Positions 8,412 through 17,624 are shown, numbered from the stretch's first letter. The stretch is 64,000 nt of DNA from Deltaproteobacteria bacterium (GCA_947490345.1 CANLGL010000018.1:22905-86904), one strand, 5' to 3'. Program-made: numbers and translations. The notes: a model not told the origin generated them from the letters alone.

Positions 8412-10310
8412 ATGCTTCTCCTCGGCGGAATCGCGGCGGCCATGGCGGGGGCCTGGGCGCCCCTCGGCCCGATCCCCGACCGCCACCGGCTGCTCTCGGA
8501 GGCAGTGGGTCCGGACCTTGTGCGGTTCGAGTGGGAGAGCCCCGAGCTCGGCCACTACTGGATCGACCTGACGCCGGATCGCGGCGGCTCCGCCCTCTGC
8601 ACCGGCGGCGGGCTGGCCCTGCAATTGCGAAAGCGACTCGACGACTCCCCCGAGAGCTTCGAGCTTCCGAGCCTTCCGGCGCCCGTCGCCGCGGCATGCG
8701 AGGCCCTGCCCGTTGCGGCGCCGCTGCTCCGAGGCGCGATGCTCGCGGCGACGCCCGCGGCCGAGCCACCGCCCGACCAGGAGGTCACCGCCTCTGCGCC
8801 CGTTCCGGTGGCAGCGCCCCGGCGGTGGCACGCCGTTGTGCTGGCCTGGCTGGCTGCGCTGGTTGTGGCGCTCGGAACGGGACGGCGGGCGCGTCCGCTG
8901 GGCTGGAGCCTCGCCATCGGCGCACTTGCGATGGGCGTGCGGCTGGCGCTGGCGCCGGTCACGGTGATCCTCGGCGGCGACGCGGCCTACGAGCGGCTGC
9001 TCAGCGGGCTCGGCCGGGGAGGCACCGACCGCTACTACGGCGAAACGTGGATGTCCCTGCTGGGGCTGGTGCACGAGGTCCTGGCCGCGTTGGGGGTTAC
9101 CGGCGACCGACCTGCGGAGCTGGTCCACGACGTCAACCTCGTGGCCTCGACCGCGTCGCCGCCCCTGCTCTACCTGCTGGCGCGCCGGGTCGGGCTGGGG
9201 GAGCGGCCGGCGCTGCTCGTCGGGGCGGCGTTGGCGCTCTGGCCGCACGCGGTCAGCCTCGCGCGCATCGAGGACCACGCGGTCCTCGTCGGCTTCCTGC
9301 AACTGCTGACTGCGGTCACCGCGCTGGCGGCAACCCGCTCCGAGCGCGTCCTGGCCGTGCTTTCGGCGGCGCTGCTTGCCCACCTGCGGCCAGATCAGCT
9401 GCCCGTGGCGACCCTGCTGCTGCTGCCGCTCGCCGCCCGGCGGCACTGGTTGTGGTTTTTGGGAGGCGCGGCCTTGATCGGCGCTCGCCTGGCGTACCTC
9501 CCCGAGGGCGGAGGCAGCCCCATCGACTTTGCCAGGCTGCTCCGTCTGGGCGACTGGCCATTCATGCTGCGGGCCTGGCTGGCGGCGGGGGGGGCGCTCG
9601 CGCCGCCGGTCGCGGCGCTCGCAACGGTCGGTGCGTCCTTCGCGTTTTTCCGAACGACGGGCCTACCGCCGCGGCCGCGGCTGGCTTGGGTCGCGTTGGT
9701 GCTGGCGGCCACCACCGTGCCCTACCTGCCAAAGGACCTGCCGGCGGCGGACCCGCTCCGCTTCTCTCTGCCCGCGGACGCGTGGTTCTTGTTGCTGGCG
9801 GCCATCGGGATCCTTGCGGCAGGGCACGCCTGGCGGCGAGGCGGGCGGGGTCGCGCGGGTGTCATCGCGGCGACGGTGATCGCAACGTTCGTGCTGCGGC
9901 CGACCGCGCCCACTGACGCCCGTCCGTGGGCCTGGGAACGCGAGTACCAGTTTCTCCGCACGTCCCTGCCGGTTCCGGTGGGCGACCCGCTCGGCCCCCC
10001 CCACGGCCCCGGACGCGGCTGGTACGATGACGGTCAGGACCCCAACGGGGCCTTCCGCGCCTGGCTCAGCGTGTCCAGCGGCATGGCCTGGCACGCCTGG
10101 GGGACGGGCACGCCGACGCCCGGGGACCTGGTTTTCCGAGGCACCGCGGACCGGCTGGCTGCACGTTGGCAGGGCGAGCGCTGCGGGCTGGATGTCCTCC
10201 ACGAGACCGAGGTGGCCCCGACGAGCGACGGCTGGGTGGACTTTGGCGCGGCCCCGGTGAGGTTGTCGCTGTACACGGTGCGGGACTGCGGCGGGTTGTC
10301 GGGGCCGTGA
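8412..10310 (+). CDS. Multi-pass membrane protein, GT-C/PMT-like glycosyltransferase fold suspected
   Basis: A 632-residue protein that begins with a hydrophobic leader and a ~130-residue soluble N-terminal part, then nine to eleven hydrophobic helices between about residues 135 and 505, and a ~120-residue soluble C-terminal domain. The helix pattern and loops rich in D, E and R resemble lipid-linked-sugar glycosyltransferases of the GT-C/PMT class, but the usual acidic catalytic pair in the first loop is not obvious. I do not recognise a precise family. The gene is divergent from the diheme lipoprotein with only 44 bp between starts. The ATG at 8412 was taken because the hydrophobic leader starts there. 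Confidence 0.6.
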   Translation: MLLLGGIAAAMAGAWAPLGPIPDRHRLLSEAVGPDLVRFEWESPELGHYWIDLTPDRGGSALCTGGGLALQLRKRLDDSPESFELPSLPAPVAAACEALPVAAPLLRGAMLAATPAAEPPPDQEVTASAPVPVAAPRRWHAVVLAWLAALVVALGTGRRARPLGWSLAIGALAMGVRLALAPVTVILGGDAAYERLLSGLGRGGTDRYYGETWMSLLGLVHEVLAALGVTGDRPAELVHDVNLVASTASPPLLYLLARRVGLGERPALLVGAALALWPHAVSLARIEDHAVLVGFLQLLTAVTALAATRSERVLAVLSAALLAHLRPDQLPVATLLLLPLAARRHWLWFLGGAALIGARLAYLPEGGGSPIDFARLLRLGDWPFMLRAWLAAGGALAPPVAALATVGASFAFFRTTGLPPRPRLAWVALVLAATTVPYLPKDLPAADPLRFSLPADAWFLLLAAIGILAAGHAWRRGGRGRAGVIAATVIATFVLRPTAPTDARPWAWEREYQFLRTSLPVPVGDPLGPPHGPGRGWYDDGQDPNGAFRAWLSVSSGMAWHAWGTGTPTPGDLVFRGTADRLAARWQGERCGLDVLHETEVAPTSDGWVDFGAAPVRLSLYTVRDCGGLSGP

Positions 10311-10332
10311 CAGTCGGAGACGGACACCCGGC

Positions 10333-10361
10333 TTGACGGTCGGTGCACTGGTGTTTCTATT
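10333..10361 (+). promoter_or_regulatory. Candidate sigma-70 promoter for hsp20
   Basis: TTGACG at 10333-10338 and TCTATT at 10356-10361 are separated by 17 bp, in the only intergenic stretch ahead of the Hsp20 gene. The start codon lies about 65 bp downstream. The -10 matches consensus at four of six bases. No CIRCE-type repeat was seen. Confidence 0.4.
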
Positions 10362-10426
10362 ACCAACATCACCCGGTCGCCCCGACACACACCGTGCCGG
10401 GAGCCCACACACCCAATGGAGTGCAG

Positions 10427-10822
10427 ATGTTCTTGTCATCCTGGCCGAGCCATGCTCACCGCCCACACGCCTTCACCTTCTCGGCGGCAAACCTGCCCGC
10501 ATGCGCGACACCCGCCGTGCATGGCTTCCGTAACGAAGCGGGCTGGGAGTTCACCGCCGACATCCCCGGCTGCTCCGCCGCGGACGTGACTGTGGATGCG
10601 ACCGCCGATACGCTCACGCTGACCGCCCAACGCAAGGGACCCGCCGAGGAAGGCACCTCCGAGACGCCGCCGCGGTGGTCGCTCAACGAGAGCTACCGCT
10701 TCGCCCGTCCCATCGACGTGGATCGCGTGGAAGCAATCGTGAAGGACGGGGTTCTCACCATCAAGGTGCCGCGAGCGGCGCCCACGATGGCCCCGCGGAC
10801 CATCCCGGTGACCACCGCCTGA
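10427..10822 (+). CDS. Hsp20/alpha-crystallin family small heat-shock protein
   Basis: A 131-residue protein. The alpha-crystallin domain spans about residues 30-120, with the start pattern F-T-A-D-I-P-G and the end pattern D-G-V-L-T-I-K-V-P, both standard in Hsp20. The C-terminus contains R-T-I-P-V, matching the I-x-I/V motif used for oligomer assembly. Such proteins hold unfolding proteins in an ATP-independent way. The ATG at 10427 follows GGAG by 5 nt; the open frame extends upstream to 10343 but through non-conserved sequence. It stands alone with its own candidate promoter and downstream hairpin. Confidence 0.88.
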   Translation: MFLSSWPSHAHRPHAFTFSAANLPACATPAVHGFRNEAGWEFTADIPGCSAADVTVDATADTLTLTAQRKGPAEEGTSETPPRWSLNESYRFARPIDVDRVEAIVKDGVLTIKVPRAAPTMAPRTIPVTTA

Positions 10823-10947
10823 GTCTTTGAAACACTACACACGACGCGCGTACCGATTGTCCGCTCCCGACAGTCTGACGGTCGAGCAATCGACGATCGG
10901 GTATGCCCGCTGCGCTGAGGTCCTTCTGGGGAGGCGGACCGACGCGC

Positions 10948-10992
10948 CGGTCGGGGGCGGGGTTCATTCCTCGTCCCCGACCGTTCATTTTT
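10948..10992 (+). terminator. Stem-loop terminator candidate downstream of hsp20
   Basis: A perfect 9-bp stem CGGTCGGGG (10948-10956) with CCCCGACCG (10975-10983) encloses an 18-nt loop and is followed directly by TTCATTTTT. It sits between convergent hsp20 and the Omp85-like gene, 125 bp past the hsp20 stop. Confidence 0.6.
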
Positions 10993-10997
10993 CGGCC

Positions 10998-12359
10998 TCA
11001 GAAAGCCTCGCCCCATGCGAGCACCACTCCCCATCCGTCCGGACTGAAACCCACATCCACGCGGGTGACATTTTCCCGCTCAGGGGGCAGCACCAGCCGG
11101 ATCCCTCCCCCAACCGAGACGTGGAGGCCGTCGGCCCATGCGTTGTCGACGAACAGCGCTCCGTGGAGCGGGCCTACAATCGGGTAACGGGCCTCGACCT
11201 GCACCGCGGCGACCCACTCGGCGCGAAACCGCCCGTAGGGGACCCCCCGTAATAACGTGCTTCCTCCCAAGGCAGGCTCCAGATACCACGCGGTCTCGCC
11301 CGGGGCGCCTTGGCCGTACAGGCGCGACGCCAGCTCCAGTCGGCCGATAGAAAATATCTTCCGCACATCGGCATCGACCAACACATGGTGCCCGGCGGTG
11401 TCGGCGTCGATGATGTCGCGACCAGAAACGGTTGACGAAAATCGCGAGGTGCGCTCCGTGAATCGAACACTCGCGTGGGGCCCGACGCCGACCACACGCT
11501 CCGGGTTCCTGTTGCGCGGATCGAACCACAGCCCCACTGCGCCCCCACTGATCGTGGCCGGGCCGATCACTGTCGCGACGGAGAGGCGGCCGTCAGCGCG
11601 TTCCGCGAGCGACGCAACTGCTCCATCGTCCGGCCAGGACCACAGAGGCCCACGGCTGTACCCGACGCCCACGGACGGGCTCATGGGGGAGCGAACCGCC
11701 AGCGACGACGACGACGCCACGGTACCGGTGGAATCCGCGGCGACGACCAACGCGAGTCGATGCCCGCGCCCACCCACATCCGGCTCGACCAGGCGCACCA
11801 GCCCGCCGAAGCCGGCGTACGGCGCCGCGGTCACCCCAAGCGACAGGGTCCACGTGCCGGGGTCCGGCGCCTCGGCCTGCGTGCTGGCCTTCATCGCGCG
11901 AGAGAGGCCGTCGTCCCCCTGCGAGGGCCATTCCACCGCGATCCCCGGGGCACCACGGGCCACAGCGAGACGCTGCCGGGCGGCCGCAGCCCCGGCCCAA
12001 GGGGCACCGTCGACCAGCAGCGCGGCGACGAGGCCCGGCACCGAAGCGACGTCGCCACCGGCGAACGGAGGCACGGTCAACCGGCGGTCGGCCTCGGCCA
12101 GGACACAGAGCGGCTCATCGACGGGACAGTCCGCGAGCGCACGGGACCATGCACCCTCATGCCAGATGGGGGCAAGGTTGCCTTCGCGCCGAACCAAGCG
12201 CAGATGGGCCATGGCCTCGACCGCGCGGCAGGCGACCTCCGCGCACGGGGCGGCGACCTTGACCGCTGCACGCCACTCCGCCACGGCGGCCGGCCGATCT
12301 CCGGCCCAGAAGTGGGCGTCACCGCGGGCCAGAGCGTCGATGGCCTCGGCCGCGGTCAC
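10998..12359 (-). CDS. Omp85/BamA-like beta-barrel protein with N-terminal TPR-like segment
   Basis: About 453 residues from GTG at 12359, which lies 17 nt after the sulfatase-family stop. The last ~100 residues match the C-terminal half of an Omp85 barrel: L-R-G-V-P-Y-G-R-F (the conserved V/L-R-G-F/Y motif), E-A-R-Y-P-I, L-F-V-D, a G-G-G-I-R-L strand and a final aromatic Phe. The N-terminal ~80 residues look like one or two TPR helices. No signal peptide is visible at this start, which is odd for an outer-membrane barrel; the frame runs on to 12548 but that part is Arg-rich and overlaps the upstream gene. It is the third member of a minus-strand run with a GT-C glycosyltransferase and a sulfatase-like lipoprotein. 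Confidence 0.65.
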   Translation of the reverse strand: MTAAEAIDALARGDAHFWAGDRPAAVAEWRAAVKVAAPCAEVACRAVEAMAHLRLVRREGNLAPIWHEGAWSRALADCPVDEPLCVLAEADRRLTVPPFAGGDVASVPGLVAALLVDGAPWAGAAAARQRLAVARGAPGIAVEWPSQGDDGLSRAMKASTQAEAPDPGTWTLSLGVTAAPYAGFGGLVRLVEPDVGGRGHRLALVVAADSTGTVASSSSLAVRSPMSPSVGVGYSRGPLWSWPDDGAVASLAERADGRLSVATVIGPATISGGAVGLWFDPRNRNPERVVGVGPHASVRFTERTSRFSSTVSGRDIIDADTAGHHVLVDADVRKIFSIGRLELASRLYGQGAPGETAWYLEPALGGSTLLRGVPYGRFRAEWVAAVQVEARYPIVGPLHGALFVDNAWADGLHVSVGGGIRLVLPPERENVTRVDVGFSPDGWGVVLAWGEAF

Positions 12360-12375
12360 CCGACGACCAGCCGCT

Positions 12376-13800
12376 TCACTGCTGGTACCCGAGCGCTTCG
12401 AGCTGCTCCCGCGTCGTCTCCGACAGCTCGGCCGACGGCGGCAAAGGCGTGACTCGGGTGGCAGGTCCGTCGACCTTGGCGTCGGGTGGGTAGAGGGAAA
12501 ACGGCCCCGGCCCGGCGTATCCGTGACCCTGGAGCGCGCCGCCCGCATGAATCCATGCCGGAGTCACGACCGGCCCTGTCGCGTTCCACCGCTCCCCCAC
12601 CGTCGCCCACAGCCGGGCTAGATTCTCGGGCGAAATCGCCGGAACGCCAATCCGTTCGCCCGGGTCACCGATCTCGTAGGTGATGGCGCGCCCACCGGCG
12701 AGATCCAGTTCGAGCCGAACGTCGCCGGTGAGCAGCCCCAGGCGCGCACTGTCGAAGCGGCTGGTCTCGAAGACCACGTCCCGGGCCGGCTCCACCGGAC
12801 CACGAACGTCCACGCCGCTGCAGGGAAACGGCACGCCCGCCAGCGCCGCAACCGTCGCCGCGACATCGATGCCGCCGACGCGTTCATCACGCACCGCGGC
12901 CGCGGACACCCCATCGCCCGACACGATCAGCGGCACGCGCATGACCTCCGGGTGGAGGGTGTGGCCGTGGCCCCAGCTCCCGTGCTCGCCCAGCTCTTCG
13001 CCGTGATCCGCCGTCACCACCCAGGTCACTTTGCGGCCGGCACGCGCCCAGGATGCGCCCAGTCTCGACAGTTGGGCGTCGGCATAGGCGATGCTCTCGT
13101 CGTATTGCGCGTTGAGGTGCGTCCAGCGAGAGGACTTGACCGGATTCCCTAGGTAGTACTCATAGTTTCGGTAGCGGGTGGACTTGCGGGTGCCGACCTT
13201 GTCGATCTGGAAGTTCCACGGCTCGGGCGGGAGGTAGGGATAGTGCACGTCGTACAGGTGGACGAACAGAAAAATCGGCTTGTCGTCTATTGTTTTTGCC
13301 CAGGACAAGGCCTCGTCGACCACCTGCTCGGCCCGAACACCGTGACGGAGGTTCGTGCGCTTGGTGATGTCGAAGTCTTCGAAACGATCGAACCCCCGGG
13401 CAAAACCGTAGGTGTCCGAAACGTAGATGGTCGAGACAAAACCGCCCGTCGCGTAGCCGGCCCGCGCGAGCTCCACTTGGATCAAGGGGAGGTCTTCCGG
13501 AATGCGCCGGGTGTCCTCGATGACCTCATGCTCCAGCGGCCCCCGCCCGGACAACATCGTGACATGCGACGGAAGGGTCCAGGGAGAGTGGCTCCGCGCC
13601 TCCGTGAATCGTTGGCCGGCCCCGGCGAGCCGGTCGAGGAAGGGACTCGTGGCCTCGGAGTGCCCGTAGGCGCCGAGATGATCGGGGCGCAGACTGTCGA
13701 CGGAGACCAGGATCACGTCAGGTCGGCTGGGGTCGCCCGGCGAAAGCGCGACGGTCCCCGAGGACCCGCAGGAGCACGCCAAGAACAGGACCATCACCAT
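12376..13800 (-). CDS. Sulfatase/alkaline-phosphatase superfamily lipoprotein with Thr in the nucleophile position
   Basis: About 474 residues. The leader V-L-F-L-A-C (Cys9) is a lipoprotein signal. The metal-binding V-S-V-D-S-L-R-P-D (D35) and T-A-D-H-G-E-E-L-G-E-H-G motifs identify the sulfatase/phosphatase superfamily. At the nucleophile site the protein reads W-T-L-P-S-H (T75), where true sulfatases have C/S-x-P-x-R. A Thr cannot become formylglycine, so the enzyme is more likely a phosphodiesterase or phospho-alcohol transferase, as in phosphoethanolamine or glycerol-phosphate transferases. ATG at 13800 or 13794 overlaps the end of the upstream glycosyltransferase gene, so the two are coupled. 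Confidence 0.82.
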   Translation of the reverse strand: MVMVLFLACSCGSSGTVALSPGDPSRPDVILVSVDSLRPDHLGAYGHSEATSPFLDRLAGAGQRFTEARSHSPWTLPSHVTMLSGRGPLEHEVIEDTRRIPEDLPLIQVELARAGYATGGFVSTIYVSDTYGFARGFDRFEDFDITKRTNLRHGVRAEQVVDEALSWAKTIDDKPIFLFVHLYDVHYPYLPPEPWNFQIDKVGTRKSTRYRNYEYYLGNPVKSSRWTHLNAQYDESIAYADAQLSRLGASWARAGRKVTWVVTADHGEELGEHGSWGHGHTLHPEVMRVPLIVSGDGVSAAAVRDERVGGIDVAATVAALAGVPFPCSGVDVRGPVEPARDVVFETSRFDSARLGLLTGDVRLELDLAGGRAITYEIGDPGERIGVPAISPENLARLWATVGERWNATGPVVTPAWIHAGGALQGHGYAGPGPFSLYPPDAKVDGPATRVTPLPPSAELSETTREQLEALGYQQ

Positions 13801-15188
13801 GTGCGCCACCCCCGCCAGCCGGCCGGCAAGAACCGTAGCATCAACGCGAGCAGGATGGCGGTGACCACGAATACCCCGACGAGGCGCCACCGACTGAGTC
13901 GCAGACCCGTCCACGCGCTGCGCGGGTCCGCCAAAAGGCCACCGGCGAAGACCATCCACAGCGGCTCCAACGGCACTCGATACCGAGACAGTCCGGCCAG
14001 GCAGGCGATGGCGGCCACGTGGTACCCGACCACCACCACCGCGGCGACCGCGTACCAGCCGCGTCCTCGGGCAAACAAGCCCACCGTCCCGCCCACCATG
14101 ACGGTGAACGAAAAGACCGCCACCGCCCCGATCAACAGCTCATCGAACCATTCCGGCAGGCCATGCCACCGTCCCGTCCGCAGGTTGCGGGTGAGCAAGC
14201 TGTGCGGGGTGAGCATCTGCGACACCCGGAGCGGCACCCGTTTCAGGAACTCAGCAGGATGCCGTTCGATCCAGGCCATCCCCGCCGCGAGTTCGCAGGC
14301 GTCCTGCTGCACGGGGTCGTCCTCGTAGCGGCAGTGCCCTCGACCGGTCGCCTGGATCTTGTCGAAGAGCTTGTCGCTGAGCACGCCGTTTCCGAAGTCG
14401 AAGGTGACCGGCTGATAGTCATTGTTGCCCAACCACATCATCTGCCCGAGCGTTCGATCACTGACGACGAATCCGTCGAACTTCTGCGACGCATAGGCGC
14501 TGTACGGAGCCACCACCACCGCCGCCGCGAGGACGACGGCCAAGCCGGCTTTCCAGGCGGTCACCACCCGCCACCGGCCCCACAAAATCGCGAGCAGAGC
14601 GCACGGCAACAGGTAGGTCGCGACGCCGCGGAAGAGCACGCACCCGCCCAGAAGCAAGCCGACGACGATTCCCCGCTGCCACCGCCCCGCATGCGGGTCC
14701 GGCGCCGCTCCCGGAGCTTCCCCGCGTGCCCAGCCGATGGCATTGACGGTTGCGAAAAGCAGCGCAGTGTAGAAACACTCGCTCCAGAGGCTGGACGCGT
14801 AGAAGATGTGCGTCGGGTTGAGCGCCAGCAGCAGCGCCGCGATCGTGGCGGCGCGGGCGCCAAAGTGGGCGCGGGTGAACCGCCACAGGAGCCAAATGGT
14901 CAGCGTCGCGACCGCCACCTGCGTATACTTCACGCTGTTGATCCAGCCCGTCAGCTCCGCATGCGCCGCGATCACGCTCGGATAGCCCGGCGCCCACAAC
15001 CAGCCGCGCGTGCCGACCATGCCGTCCCCACGGGCAATGCTGGCGGCGAGCTCGCGGTAGGTGCATTCGTCACGAATGCATGGGCGTCGCGACCATTCCC
15101 AAAGGGGAAGCAGGCGCAAGACGGCGCCGAGCACCAGAGCGATCACGAGCCCGTTGTCGATCCGGCGCACGGCATGGGTAACTATCAT
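13794..15188 (-). CDS. GT-C (PMT/ArnT family) membrane glycosyltransferase
   Basis: A 464-residue protein with ten to twelve hydrophobic helices. The first periplasmic loop holds R-D-E-C-T-Y-R-E-L-A (about residues 39-48), the acidic pair typical of GT39-type enzymes that move a sugar from a polyprenyl-phosphate donor. A later loop carries Y-S-A-Y-A-S-Q-K-F and N-N-D-Y, also common in this class. The last ~40 residues are a basic helix. Substrate and acceptor are unknown; the downstream sulfatase-like and Omp85-like genes suggest a role in envelope glycan or lipid decoration. The start is ATG at 15188, 44 bp from the divergent peptidase start. Confidence 0.75.
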   Translation of the reverse strand: MIVTHAVRRIDNGLVIALVLGAVLRLLPLWEWSRRPCIRDECTYRELAASIARGDGMVGTRGWLWAPGYPSVIAAHAELTGWINSVKYTQVAVATLTIWLLWRFTRAHFGARAATIAALLLALNPTHIFYASSLWSECFYTALLFATVNAIGWARGEAPGAAPDPHAGRWQRGIVVGLLLGGCVLFRGVATYLLPCALLAILWGRWRVVTAWKAGLAVVLAAAVVVAPYSAYASQKFDGFVVSDRTLGQMMWLGNNDYQPVTFDFGNGVLSDKLFDKIQATGRGHCRYEDDPVQQDACELAAGMAWIERHPAEFLKRVPLRVSQMLTPHSLLTRNLRTGRWHGLPEWFDELLIGAVAVFSFTVMVGGTVGLFARGRGWYAVAAVVVVGYHVAAIACLAGLSRYRVPLEPLWMVFAGGLLADPRSAWTGLRLSRWRLVGVFVVTAILLALMLRFLPAGWRGWRTW

Positions 15189-15232
15189 GCGGCATGCGTG
15201 ACTATGCGAGACCCGCGCTTAGGATCGACAGC

Positions 15233-16270
15233 ATGTGGATCCGCGCCATCGCCGTGGTGCTCGTGTGCCTGTTCGCAGTGCCCAGCCTCGCCACCGCGGC
15301 ACCGAACGCGGGTCCGCGGTGGGAGGCGGCACCGGACGTGGAGCGCCCCACGATCGCCGAGCCGCCTGGCGGCTGGACGACAGAGGTCGGACTTCATGCC
15401 GATGTCCACGGAACCTGGTCCGATCGCGCCACGCTGGTCCGCCTCGCGAACCACGCCGCCACCAGCATCCCGGTGCTCTCCAAACGATTAGGCGTGCTTC
15501 CGGGGCCCACCACCGAGGTCTACGTCGTTCCTTCTGAGGAGGCGTTCCATACGCTCCAGCCGGGCGCCACGCCGGATTGGGCGGACGGCACCGCCTGGCC
15601 GCGCTGGTCGCTGATCTTCCTGAAAACCCCGTCCATCCGTGATGGAACGGCGACGTCACTCACGACCGTGCTGGACCACGAGTTGGTCCACGTCCTGTTG
15701 GGCCAAGCCTTCGGCCGGCGGCCGGTGCCGCGTTGGCTGCAGGAGGGAATGGCGCAGTTCTACGCGGGAGAAGCGACGTGGGAGCGCCGGATTGCGCTGG
15801 CCAGCAACGAACACGGCCTTGAGCCGTTGCCCCTGGCAACGATCACCACTGGGTTTCCGCGCGACGCCGCGTGGGCGCACCTTGCTTACGCGCAGAGCGC
15901 CGACTTCATCGCCTGGGCGGCAGGGCGCGCCGGAGAGGACGGACTCCGCACGCTGGTGCAAGAGCTGGTCGCCGGGCGCTCCACCGATGATGCGCTCCGG
16001 GCGGCCGTCGGGCTGTCGGTCGATGAGGCCGATGCGCTGTGGCGGGGACGGCTGCCAATCAGCCAGGACTGGTATCGCTGGGTGACCAACGGGAGCCTCT
16101 GGTGGGGAACGGCGGCCGGCTTTTTGGCGCTGGCGGCGTGGCAACGCAAGCGCAGGGCGGCGGTCAAGCTGGCGCGGTGGGAGGCGGAAGAGGTGGCGAG
16201 GGTCGAGGCGCTCTTGCGGCGCCAGGAAACGGAGGACGCCCAGCGCCAGTGGATCGCGATCGGCGGATGA
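15233..16270 (+). CDS. Secreted, membrane-anchored gluzincin peptidase (peptidase MA-like)
   Basis: A 345-residue protein with a signal peptide (about residues 1-23, ending A-T-A-A-P). The zinc motif H-E-L-V-H lies at about 149-153 and the third ligand Glu in W-L-Q-E-G-M-A-Q-F about 25 residues later, the layout of gluzincin (MA clan) metallopeptidases. A single hydrophobic helix near residue 290 followed by R/K-rich sequence suggests a C-terminal membrane anchor. The ATG at 15233 follows AGGA by 8 nt; an upstream ATG at 15194 adds a non-signal extension. The substrate is unknown. Confidence 0.75.
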   Translation: MWIRAIAVVLVCLFAVPSLATAAPNAGPRWEAAPDVERPTIAEPPGGWTTEVGLHADVHGTWSDRATLVRLANHAATSIPVLSKRLGVLPGPTTEVYVVPSEEAFHTLQPGATPDWADGTAWPRWSLIFLKTPSIRDGTATSLTTVLDHELVHVLLGQAFGRRPVPRWLQEGMAQFYAGEATWERRIALASNEHGLEPLPLATITTGFPRDAAWAHLAYAQSADFIAWAAGRAGEDGLRTLVQELVAGRSTDDALRAAVGLSVDEADALWRGRLPISQDWYRWVTNGSLWWGTAAGFLALAAWQRKRRAAVKLARWEAEEVARVEALLRRQETEDAQRQWIAIGG

Positions 16271-16309
16271 GCGGAGGATGATAGGCGTCCGGCCACCCAG
16301 GAGGCCCGC

Positions 16310-17500
16310 GTGCGGCTGAGTCTTCGTGCCCAAGCCATCCAAGAGTCGGCCATCCGAAAGCTGGACGGCTTCGTGGCCGCCGCGCCCGATGTCCACTTCC
16401 ACAAGCTCAACATCGGCCAACCGGACGTCCCGACGCCGGCCCCGATGATGGCGGCGCTTGCCCACGCGGATTCCCAGGTGCTGGCCTACGGCCCGGCTTC
16501 CGGGCTTCCCGCGTGCCGACAGGCCGCGGCCGCCTTCCACTCCCGGACGTCGCCCGGCCTCGGCGCTGAGCACTGCGTCGTGACCCAGGGCGGGTCGGAG
16601 GCCCTGCTGTTCGCGTTCTGCGCGCTGTGTGATCCTGGCGACGAGATCCTGGTGCCCGAGCCGTACTACACCAACTACAATGGTTTTGCGACGGTTGCGG
16701 CCGCCACCGTCGTGCCCATCCGGACGAGCCTGGACGACGGGTTCCGCATCCCGCCCAACGACGTGCTCGATCGACACGTCACGCCACGCACCCGCCTTTT
16801 CCTTTTCGCCAATCCTGGAAACCCCACCGGTGCCGTGTACGGGGAATCCGAGCTGCGCCGGGTGGCCGCCTGGGCCAAGTCCCGCGGGCTGTGGCTCGTG
16901 GCCGACGAGGTGTACCGCCACATCTGGTTCTCCGGCCCGCCGATGTCCGCGCTCGAGCTCGAAGGACACGAGGACCACGTCGTCGTCGTCGACAGCACGT
17001 CCAAGACTTTCTCCGCTTGCGGCCTTCGTATCGGCTTCCTGTTGTCGCGGAATCTCGCGTTCATGGACCGCATCGAACGGCTGGGGCAGGCGCGCCTCGG
17101 CCCGCAGCCGCGGGCGCAGAATGCGGCGATCGCGGCGCTTACTTTGCCGGACGTCTTCTACGATGAGCTGCGGAGCACCTACCGGGCTCGGGTGGAGGCG
17201 ATGATGGACGCGCTGGCGCAGATCCCGGACGTGCAGTTCCACCGCCCGGAAGGCGCTTTCTACACGATGGCGCGGCTTCCGGTAAAAGACACCGAGGACT
17301 TCGCGCGCTTCCTGGTCACCGAGTTCCGCGACCACAGCACCGGACGCCCGGAAAGCCTCGTGGTGGCGCCGGGGCCTGGCTTCTACGCCGACCCGGCGCG
17401 GGGACGGAACGAGATTCGCCTCGCTGCGGTCAAAGAGCCGGCCGTCGTGCGTCGTGGCGTAGAAGTGCTCGGCGCCGCTCTCGCCGCCTACCGCCGCTAA
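16310..17500 (+). CDS. Class I PLP aminotransferase (aspartate/aromatic aminotransferase family)
   Basis: A 396-residue fold-type I enzyme. Key residues are visible: N171-P172 in N-P-G-N-P-T-G, D199 and Y202 in A-D-E-V-Y, the PLP lysine K232 in S-T-S-K-T-F, R240 and a C-terminal substrate-carboxylate region N-E-I-R-L-A. The subfamily resembles AspC/PatA-like transaminases; the amino donor cannot be fixed. The start is GTG at 16310 with a perfect AGGAGG 5 nt ahead, which overrides other starts. It follows the peptidase by 39 bp on the same strand, and its 3' end faces the class V gene across a spacer rich in inverted repeats. Confidence 0.88.
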   Translation: MRLSLRAQAIQESAIRKLDGFVAAAPDVHFHKLNIGQPDVPTPAPMMAALAHADSQVLAYGPASGLPACRQAAAAFHSRTSPGLGAEHCVVTQGGSEALLFAFCALCDPGDEILVPEPYYTNYNGFATVAAATVVPIRTSLDDGFRIPPNDVLDRHVTPRTRLFLFANPGNPTGAVYGESELRRVAAWAKSRGLWLVADEVYRHIWFSGPPMSALELEGHEDHVVVVDSTSKTFSACGLRIGFLLSRNLAFMDRIERLGQARLGPQPRAQNAAIAALTLPDVFYDELRSTYRARVEAMMDALAQIPDVQFHRPEGAFYTMARLPVKDTEDFARFLVTEFRDHSTGRPESLVVAPGPGFYADPARGRNEIRLAAVKEPAVVRRGVEVLGAALAAYRR

Positions 17501-17508
17501 CATGCAAC

Positions 17509-17537
17509 GGGGGAGGACGCTCGGCGCGCCCTCCCCC
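17509..17537 (+). terminator. Stem-loop directly after the class I aminotransferase
   Basis: GGGGGAGG (17509-17516) pairs with CCTCCCCC (17530-17537) across a 13-nt loop, 9 bp after the stop codon. There is no T-run, so termination strength is uncertain. Confidence 0.4.
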
Positions 17538-17599
17538 TACCGCGCCACCAACTCGGGTCCGACCTTCGGCCTCCAAGCTCCGCTTTCCGGCCTGCGGCG

Positions 17600-17624
17600 C
17601 GCGGCGCATAAATAATGCGCCGCG
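17600..17624. repeat. Perfect 10-bp hairpin with 5-nt loop between convergent genes
   Basis: CGCGGCGCAT pairs with ATGCGCCGCG around the loop AAATA. It is symmetrical, so could act on either strand as a terminator or RNA end-protecting stem. No T-run follows. Confidence 0.5.

Noticed and set aside
15656..17503. A 615-codon minus-strand open frame opposite the peptidase and class I aminotransferase
   Set aside because: Antisense shadow; the plus-strand genes carry clear catalytic motifs.
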